Source of the DNA: Crocosphaera sp.
GTDB taxonomy: Bacteria > Cyanobacteriota > Cyanobacteriia > Cyanobacteriales > Microcystaceae
Length of the DNA: 63,262 bases
Assembly: GCA_030066295.1 (NCBI GenBank)
Contig: JASJBX010000050.1
Span: forward strand, 1-63,262
Direction: 5' to 3'
In this document: positions 57,347 through 63,262 of the stretch, in pieces
How positions within the stretch are numbered: position 1 is the first letter of the stretch
Layout of the letters: every line of letters starts with the position of its first letter
Notes under the pieces: generated by a model
Databases searched by the model: none
What the model saw: only the letters and a program-made list of their open reading frames with translations
Told to the model about the DNA's origin: nothing
Program-made: the position numbers and the translations under genes

Positions 57347-59101
57347 TTGACTTTTGACTTCTATAGACCCCTGACTCAAAGTCTTGCCTGTACCCTTTTT
57401 GCCAAGTCTATCGTAATCATTGATAAACCTTCTATGACAATCACCGTCGAATCAACCCACATGGAACATCAACAAAGGAAGTGGACGGACTATTTCACCT
57501 TTTGTACCGATCACAAGGTGATCGGTATTCAATACCTAGTTACGTCCTTCGCGTTCTATTTTATCGGTGGGGCTTTTGCTGAAGTGCTTCGCACAGAACT
57601 AGCCACCGCCGATCCCGATTTCATTACCCCGGCCATGTATAACCAGTTTATGACCATTCATGGCACTATTATGATCTTTTTATGGATCGTTCCTGCCGGG
57701 GCTGCCTTTGCCAATTATTTGATCCCCTTGATGATCGGGGCGGATGATATGGCCTTTCCTACCCTCAACGCGGTGGCTTTCTGGTTAACCCCTCCCGGCG
57801 GTATCCTTCTCCTTCTCAGTTTCTTTGTGGATGGTGGGGCTGCCCAAGCGGGTTGGACTTCCTATCCACCCCTGAGTCTTGTCAGTGGGGTATGGGGCCA
57901 AGAAATCTGGATTTTAAGTGTCCTGCTGGTAGGAACGTCTTCGATTTTGGGGGCGATTAATTTTGTCACCACCATCTTTAAAATGCGAGTTAAAGATATG
58001 GACTTGCACAGTATGCCCCTATTTTGTTGGTCTATGCTGGCAACCTCGGCTTTAATTCTCTTATCCACCCCCGTTCTCGCTGCTGCGTTAGTTCTGTTAT
58101 CCTTTGACTTAATCGCTGGTACTAGCTTCTTTAACCCCACAGGAGGCGGTGATCCGGTAGTTTACCAGCATATGTTCTGGTTTTATTCCCACCCTGCGGT
58201 ATATATCATGATTTTACCCTTCTTTGGGGCGATTTCCGATGTACTGCCGGTTCATGCTCGTAAGCCTATTTTCGGTTATCGAGCGATCGCCTATTCCAGT
58301 TTAGCCATCAGTTTCCTCGGTTTAATTGTTTGGGCGCACCATATGTTCACCAGTGGGACTCCTGGATGGTTACGGATCTTCTTTATGGCTGCTACCATGC
58401 TGATCGCGGTTCCCACAGGGATTAAAATCTTTAGTTGGTGTGCCACCATTTGGGGCGGAAAATTAAACCTCAACACTGCCATGTGTTTCGGTGTGGGTTT
58501 CATTGCCACTTTTTTAGTGGGTGGGTTAACAGGGGTCATGTTATCTTCTGTTCCCTTTGATATTCATGTCCATGACACCTATTTTGTGGTAGGCCATTTC
58601 CACTATGTTCTCTTTGGTGGGGCAGCCATGGGACTATTTGCCGGGTTCTATCATTGGTTCCCGAAAATGACCGGACGAATGATCAACGAACCCTTAGGAA
58701 AAGCCCATTTTATCTTGCTGTTTCTTGGCTTAAATATCACCTTTTTACCCATGCACGAACTAGGGTTATTAGGGATGAACCGTCGTATTGCTTTATATGA
58801 CATCGAATTTCAACCCTTAAACCAAATTTGTACCCTGGGTGCTTATCTTTTAGCCCTGTCTAGTCTTCCCTTTATCATTAATATGTTCCTCAGTTTAACC
58901 AAAGGGGAAAAAGCAGGACGAAACCCTTGGCGTGCCTTTACTTTAGAGTGGCAAACCTCCTCTCCTCCAGCGATTGAAAACTTCGATGAAGAACCTATTT
59001 TATGGGCTGGACCCTATGATTACGGTACCGACTCCGAAGGGGTGGATGCCGAGGAAAGCGTCGAAGATATGTTAGCCGAAGTAGGAGCTAATTCTAAGTA
59101 A
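57347..59101 (+). CDS. coxA: Cytochrome c oxidase subunit I (likely start 57434)
   Basis: YQHMFWFYSHPAVYIMILP, HDTYFVVGHFHYVL. Confidence 0.96.
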   Translation: MTFDFYRPLTQSLACTLFAKSIVIIDKPSMTITVESTHMEHQQRKWTDYFTFCTDHKVIGIQYLVTSFAFYFIGGAFAEVLRTELATADPDFITPAMYNQFMTIHGTIMIFLWIVPAGAAFANYLIPLMIGADDMAFPTLNAVAFWLTPPGGILLLLSFFVDGGAAQAGWTSYPPLSLVSGVWGQEIWILSVLLVGTSSILGAINFVTTIFKMRVKDMDLHSMPLFCWSMLATSALILLSTPVLAAALVLLSFDLIAGTSFFNPTGGGDPVVYQHMFWFYSHPAVYIMILPFFGAISDVLPVHARKPIFGYRAIAYSSLAISFLGLIVWAHHMFTSGTPGWLRIFFMAATMLIAVPTGIKIFSWCATIWGGKLNLNTAMCFGVGFIATFLVGGLTGVMLSSVPFDIHVHDTYFVVGHFHYVLFGGAAMGLFAGFYHWFPKMTGRMINEPLGKAHFILLFLGLNITFLPMHELGLLGMNRRIALYDIEFQPLNQICTLGAYLLALSSLPFIINMFLSLTKGEKAGRNPWRAFTLEWQTSSPPAIENFDEEPILWAGPYDYGTDSEGVDAEESVEDMLAEVGANSK

Positions 59102-59116
59102 TTTTTCTTGTCCTCT

Positions 59117-59137
59117 GGGCTTAATATTATTAAGCCC
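59117..59137. repeat. Palindrome GGGCTTAATATTATTAAGCCC between coxA and coxC
   Basis: 10-bp arms; same 21-bp core as the palindrome at 47644..47680 apart from the central base. Confidence 0.7.
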
Positions 59138-59190
59138 CTATACCTGTTTTTTTCAACTGTCATTAGATCATTTCAACCTTTCAATTTCTT

Positions 59191-59808
59191 ATGCAAGGAT
59201 CAGCGATTCAACAACCTCAAGGAACGGTTCCCGAACAGAGTGGTCATCATGGTGGCCATGAGGGACATCCCGATCATCGACTGTTTGGTATTGCCCTCTT
59301 TTTAGTGGCAGAAAGTTCTATTTTCTTAGGCTTATTTGCAGCCTTTTTAATCTATAGAACTATTATGCCGGTTTGGCCCCCCGAAGGCACTCCCGAACTG
59401 GAATTATTATTACCTGGAATTAACACTATCATCCTCGTTTCTAGTAGTTTTGTCATGCACAAAGGACAAGCTGCCATTAAGAAAAATGATGTTTCTGGGT
59501 TACAACTTTGGTTCGGTATTACTGCAGTCATGGGAATTATTTTCCTCATGGGACAAATGTATGAATACTTCCATTTAGAGATGGGGTTAACCACCAATTT
59601 ATTCGCCAGTTCTTTTTACGCTTTAACGGGGTTTCATGGTCTTCATGTGACTTTTGGACTATTATTAACCCTCGCTGTTTTATGGCGTTCTCGTAAATCA
59701 GGACATTACACAAGTGAGTCCCATTTTGGAGTGGAAGCAGCCGAACTTTACTGGCACTTTGTTGATGTCATTTGGATCATTCTTTTTATCTTGGTTTATT
59801 TACTATAA
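59191..59808 (+). CDS. coxC: Cytochrome c oxidase subunit III
   Basis: FHGLHVTFGLLLTL, AAELYWHFVDVIWIILFILVYLL. Confidence 0.94.
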   Translation: MQGSAIQQPQGTVPEQSGHHGGHEGHPDHRLFGIALFLVAESSIFLGLFAAFLIYRTIMPVWPPEGTPELELLLPGINTIILVSSSFVMHKGQAAIKKNDVSGLQLWFGITAVMGIIFLMGQMYEYFHLEMGLTTNLFASSFYALTGFHGLHVTFGLLLTLAVLWRSRKSGHYTSESHFGVEAAELYWHFVDVIWIILFILVYLL

Positions 59809-59827
59809 ACCTCCTAAAAAAATCATT

Positions 59828-59863
59828 AACTGGGTTTTTGTAAGGTCAAGAACCCAGTTTTTT
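59828..59863 (+). terminator. Rho-independent terminator of coxBAC
   Basis: AACTGGGTT...AACCCAGTT followed by TTTTATT. Confidence 0.8.
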
Positions 59864-59968
59864 ATTGAAATTAATAGAGAATAAGTTATAATTAAATCTT
59901 AATTACTTAATGCAGCAACATCTTATCAATCTTTCTGTAAACACTATCTAGGCAAATAAATAAAAGCT

Positions 59969-62563
59969 ATGACAACCAACCCGTTACTGTACTGTCCTAT
60001 TCGAGGACAACTAAAAGTTAGGGCTAAGGCCAAAGATAATCTTAAGTTTACAGAAGAAAAAAGACGAATTGACTGTATAAAATTTCTCCTCAGCAAAGGT
60101 TATCCAAAAGAAAATTTTCAGATTGAGACAACACTGGTTAAATTTGGGAATCAAGGAAGAAATACCTTTAGAACAGACTTGGTAGTTTTTGATACGGAGG
60201 CTGAATCAATAGAAAAACTGAGTTTAGAATTAATTAGAGAGCATATTCTGATTGCAGCAGAAATTAAGCGTGATAATAAAAATGCTACTCAAGTAAAAGA
60301 AACACAAGTCAAACCAGCTTTAAATTGGTTGTCTGATTTAAGGTCTGTTGCTCTCTATTGGGATGATATTGAGCAAAAAGTATTCTATAAGTTAATAAAG
60401 GAAAATAAACAAAGAATTATTGAGGCTCCCCTAGCTTACTTACCTGATTATGGTAGCAGTATTGAAGTTGTTAAGCTACGTTATACTGATCTGAGAAAAT
60501 CTCCTAACTTATTAAACCTATTTAAAAAGATAGAAGATTCCTTGCACCACTATTGTGCAGATAGGTCTGAAAGGTATCAAGTTTTACTGCAAATCTTACT
60601 AGCAAAAATATACGATGAGAATTTCCACAAATATACATCAGAAACCCTTGCTATTCAAGATTTTTCAGTTCTTGAATATTCTGAAAAAGCCATAATAGAT
60701 ATCTTTAACAAAACCCTTAAAAGTTCCCTAGATATATATAAATTTTATCTTCCACCAAGTAAGGCTTTAGGTAGACCAACTATTCCTGAGCAATTTTATA
60801 TCTCAGGAGCCGCATTAAAAGATATTAGTAGTTTAATTGCATCTGTAAATATGTTAGAGTCTAGCCCTGAAGTTATTCAAAATTTCTATATGTATTTTGC
60901 TAAAGAACTATATAAATGGGATTTAGCTCAATACTTTACGCCTTACGAAGTGATAGATTTTATCGTAAGAATTGTCAATCCTCACTTTGGTGATACTATA
61001 AAAGATCCTGCCTGTGGAAGTGCTGATTTTTTAGTCAGTGCCTATAGAATGGGGGTGAAGCAAGATCCCAAAATTGGAGACAGAGTTTGGGGTGCTGATA
61101 ATAGTAGAAATGCAGTTGAAATTAGTGTACTTAATATGCTTCTAAACGGAGATGGTAAAAGTAATATTAGACAGGAAGATAGCTTGAAAACTGTTTTACA
61201 ATATGAAAATCAATATAGTATCATGTTATGTAATCCTCCTTTTGGGACTAAAATAAAAGAAAAAAGACGAGAAGTTCTTCTGGATTTTGACTTGGGAGAA
61301 CAAGTTTTAAAATCTGATATTGTCTCTCAAGATCATAGGCAAAAAAAAGTGAGAGTCCAGTATCAAGAATCAGGAATTTTATTTGTTGAATTATGTATTA
61401 GACAAGCCCAGTCAGAAGGGCGGATTGCTATTATTTTACCTAATGGCTATTTAGGAAACAGAAGTCAAAGATATAAGTCCCTTCGCGAATGGATACTAAA
61501 GCATACTAGAATTGCCTGTGTTATTGGGTTTCCACGATTTACTTTTAAGAAATCGGGTGCAGATGTTTCAGCATCAGTTTTAGTTTTGGAAAAAAGAATT
61601 AAGCCTTTGAATCAAGTTACTCAAACTGATGATTATCCTGTTTACTGTAATTTAGTAGATAGTGTTGGTTGGGACATTACCAAAAAAGCTCAAAAAATTT
61701 ACAAAAGAGATGCTCATACCGGGGAATTATTATTGAATGAAGACAATGAACCAATTCTAAATGCCACATTTGAGGAGGTACTTGCAGATTTATATAAATC
61801 ACCTGTAATTGATGCTTTTCCTTGGATTAGTAGGGGGATAGAAACTGCCAGTGTAAATGATGGTTGGTCTACTTCAATTAAAACCATAATCAACAATGAT
61901 GATCTTATTATTGACCCCAAGCGGTGGTGTAGAAAGTATCGTGAACTTATTTCTCGTATTCAATCAGGTAATCATCTTTCTTTGTTAGAAATTTGTAATT
62001 TAGTTGAAGAACGTCAAGGCTTTGAACTTCAAAAATCTACGGTTTATAAATATGTAGAAATACAAGATGTTAATGGAAATTCTTATGACTATAAACTTTT
62101 AAAAGGTTGGGAACTTCCTAGTAGAGCAAGACATTTAGCAGACAAGGGAGATATTTTTATCGGCTCTATCTGGGGTAGTGTAAATAAATGGTTTATGGCA
62201 GGTCAAGAAGCAGAATCCAATAATCTTATAGTCACAAATGGTTTTTATCGGTTACAAATCAAAGAAAATATGCAAGATTGGCTGCCTGACCTAATTTTTG
62301 CACTCTCATCGGAGTTTTATCGAGTTCAGATGAGAGCTTTAGCAACTGGTTCTGATGGTTTAGCTGAGATTAATCCAGAGGATTTGCAAACAATTTTGAT
62401 TCCTAAAATTGATGATCCTTCTATCAGAACAAAAATACAGAACTTTATTCAAATACTGCTTGAAGAGCCTCCTTCTATTCAAGTTTTTGTATCTCGCACT
62501 ATTCAACAGTCTATACAGACATTAGATGTCCCCACAAGACCATCCAATTCGACTCAGGTGTAG
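59969..62563 (+). CDS. Single-polypeptide restriction-modification enzyme (HSDR_N-like nuclease + N6-adenine MTase + TRD-like domain)
   Basis: PD-(D/E)xK-like TDLVVFD...AAEIKRD; MTase motifs DPACGSADFL and NPPFGTK; C-terminal HsdS-like region. Confidence 0.8.
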   Translation: MTTNPLLYCPIRGQLKVRAKAKDNLKFTEEKRRIDCIKFLLSKGYPKENFQIETTLVKFGNQGRNTFRTDLVVFDTEAESIEKLSLELIREHILIAAEIKRDNKNATQVKETQVKPALNWLSDLRSVALYWDDIEQKVFYKLIKENKQRIIEAPLAYLPDYGSSIEVVKLRYTDLRKSPNLLNLFKKIEDSLHHYCADRSERYQVLLQILLAKIYDENFHKYTSETLAIQDFSVLEYSEKAIIDIFNKTLKSSLDIYKFYLPPSKALGRPTIPEQFYISGAALKDISSLIASVNMLESSPEVIQNFYMYFAKELYKWDLAQYFTPYEVIDFIVRIVNPHFGDTIKDPACGSADFLVSAYRMGVKQDPKIGDRVWGADNSRNAVEISVLNMLLNGDGKSNIRQEDSLKTVLQYENQYSIMLCNPPFGTKIKEKRREVLLDFDLGEQVLKSDIVSQDHRQKKVRVQYQESGILFVELCIRQAQSEGRIAIILPNGYLGNRSQRYKSLREWILKHTRIACVIGFPRFTFKKSGADVSASVLVLEKRIKPLNQVTQTDDYPVYCNLVDSVGWDITKKAQKIYKRDAHTGELLLNEDNEPILNATFEEVLADLYKSPVIDAFPWISRGIETASVNDGWSTSIKTIINNDDLIIDPKRWCRKYRELISRIQSGNHLSLLEICNLVEERQGFELQKSTVYKYVEIQDVNGNSYDYKLLKGWELPSRARHLADKGDIFIGSIWGSVNKWFMAGQEAESNNLIVTNGFYRLQIKENMQDWLPDLIFALSSEFYRVQMRALATGSDGLAEINPEDLQTILIPKIDDPSIRTKIQNFIQILLEEPPSIQVFVSRTIQQSIQTLDVPTRPSNSTQV

Positions 62564-62576
62564 TGATCGCATATCT

Positions 62577-62606
62577 TGTAGGTTGGGTTGAGGGACGAAA
62601 CCCAAC
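62577..62606. repeat. Dispersed cyanobacterial-type palindrome
   Basis: TGTAGGTTGGGTTGAGGGACGAAACCCAACA with GTTGGGTT/AAACCCAAC arms. Confidence 0.6.
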
Positions 62607-62636
62607 ATATAAATTCAAGATTTCTACTGTTAATCA

Positions 62637-62909
62637 ATGAAACAATTTCAATGGAATGAAGATAAAAACCAGCAATTAAGACGTGAAAGAGCCATTACAT
62701 TTGATAATATTATTCAAGCGATTAACCAGGGAGACTTACTCGATATCATTCAACACTACAATTTGATCAAATATCCTAATCAAAAAATTTTTGTGGTTAA
62801 ATTTAACAATTATGTTTACTTAATTCCTTTTGTTGAAACTGAATCAGAGATTTTTCTCAAAACAATTATCCCTAGTCGTAAAATGAAAAAGAGATATTTA
62901 GGAGATTAA
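62637..62909 (+). CDS. BrnT-like toxin
   Basis: 90 aa; FQWNEDKNQQLRRERAITFDNIIQAINQG...NYVYLIPFVETESEIFLKTIIPSRKMKKRYL. Confidence 0.7.
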   Translation: MKQFQWNEDKNQQLRRERAITFDNIIQAINQGDLLDIIQHYNLIKYPNQKIFVVKFNNYVYLIPFVETESEIFLKTIIPSRKMKKRYLGD

Positions 62910-62913
62910 ACCA

Positions 62914-63168
62914 ATGACTTCATTAAATACCGAAGAAAAAAAATTACTTAATAGTGTTGAAAATGAGGAATGGAAAAGTATTGATAATGTGTCTGAAGAA
63001 ATACAACGATATCAAACTTACGCGGCTTCTCAATTATCTCAAAATGAAATTAAAGTTACTTTATCCGATGAAGATTTAGCCAAAATTCAAACATTATCCA
63101 ATCAATTAGGTCAATCCATTTCTGATTTAACGAAAGACATTATACACAGTTATTTACAAAAAATGTAA
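62914..63168 (+). CDS. Cognate antitoxin (BrnA/CopG-like, DNA-binding C-terminus)
   Basis: 84 aa, 5 nt after the toxin stop; IKVTLSDEDLAKIQTLSNQLGQSISDLTKDII RHH-like. Confidence 0.65.
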   Translation: MTSLNTEEKKLLNSVENEEWKSIDNVSEEIQRYQTYAASQLSQNEIKVTLSDEDLAKIQTLSNQLGQSISDLTKDIIHSYLQKM

Positions 63169-63262
63169 GAAGTAAAATTATGCGTTTAATCATTTCTGAT
63201 GAAATTCTTAAATTAACTATAGTATCGTATATGTTCACCCCGTCACCCCACACTCCCCACCC

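Noticed and set aside
57333-57361. TTTTGAC heptamer repeats upstream of coxA
   Set aside because: Short tandem heptanucleotide repeat typical of cyanobacterial intergenic DNA; no CRISPR organisation.
1-63262. CRISPR array or cas genes
   Set aside because: No direct repeats with regular unique spacers and no Cas-like ORFs were seen.

Overview
Cyanobacterial chromosomal window, probably from a unicellular Crocosphaera/Cyanothece-like genome (inferred from gene content, AT-rich composition and HIP1 GCGATCGC octamers). The left end is a giant minus-strand ORF (>2,990 aa, running off the left edge, so absent from the ORF track) with RTX-type calcium-binding repeats and about seven tandem Calx-beta repeats. 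Next come a GC-richer PLP-dependent decarboxylase lying between two copies of a MITE-like repeat, a MRJP/Yellow-like lipoprotein, a transposase remnant and tRNA-Lys(UUU). The rest is mostly housekeeping and photosynthesis genes: VTE5-like and VTE6-like phytol-salvage candidates, an iron permease, rimK, a cpcBA-(truncated cpcC)-cpcC-cpcD-cpcE phycocyanin operon, proA, yebC, psbM, a ferredoxin, tolC-like, glgA with an unusual acidic tail, a GGT-like gene, miaB, two convergent Crp/Fnr paralogs, a Rieske protein, an ABC exporter, ribokinase, a DRTGG protein and a coxBAC operon. The right end has an apparent single-polypeptide restriction-methylation-specificity enzyme followed by a BrnT-like toxin/antitoxin pair. 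The most interesting points are: (i) a ~390 bp highly structured, apparently non-coding element directly upstream of a ferredoxin gene, possibly an orphan HEARO/omegaRNA-like element; (ii) a 44 bp perfect inverted repeat pair 7.3 kb apart that supplies stop codons to flanking ORFs; (iii) a ~160 bp MITE-like family; (iv) a truncated cpcC paralog inside the operon; (v) the all-in-one R-M enzyme with adjacent TA genes; (vi) shared palindromes and two GTA-N8-TAC sites around the Crp/Fnr pair; (vii) small ORFs below the track cutoff (psbM and a 54-aa membrane protein). All calls come from reading the sequence; no database search was run.
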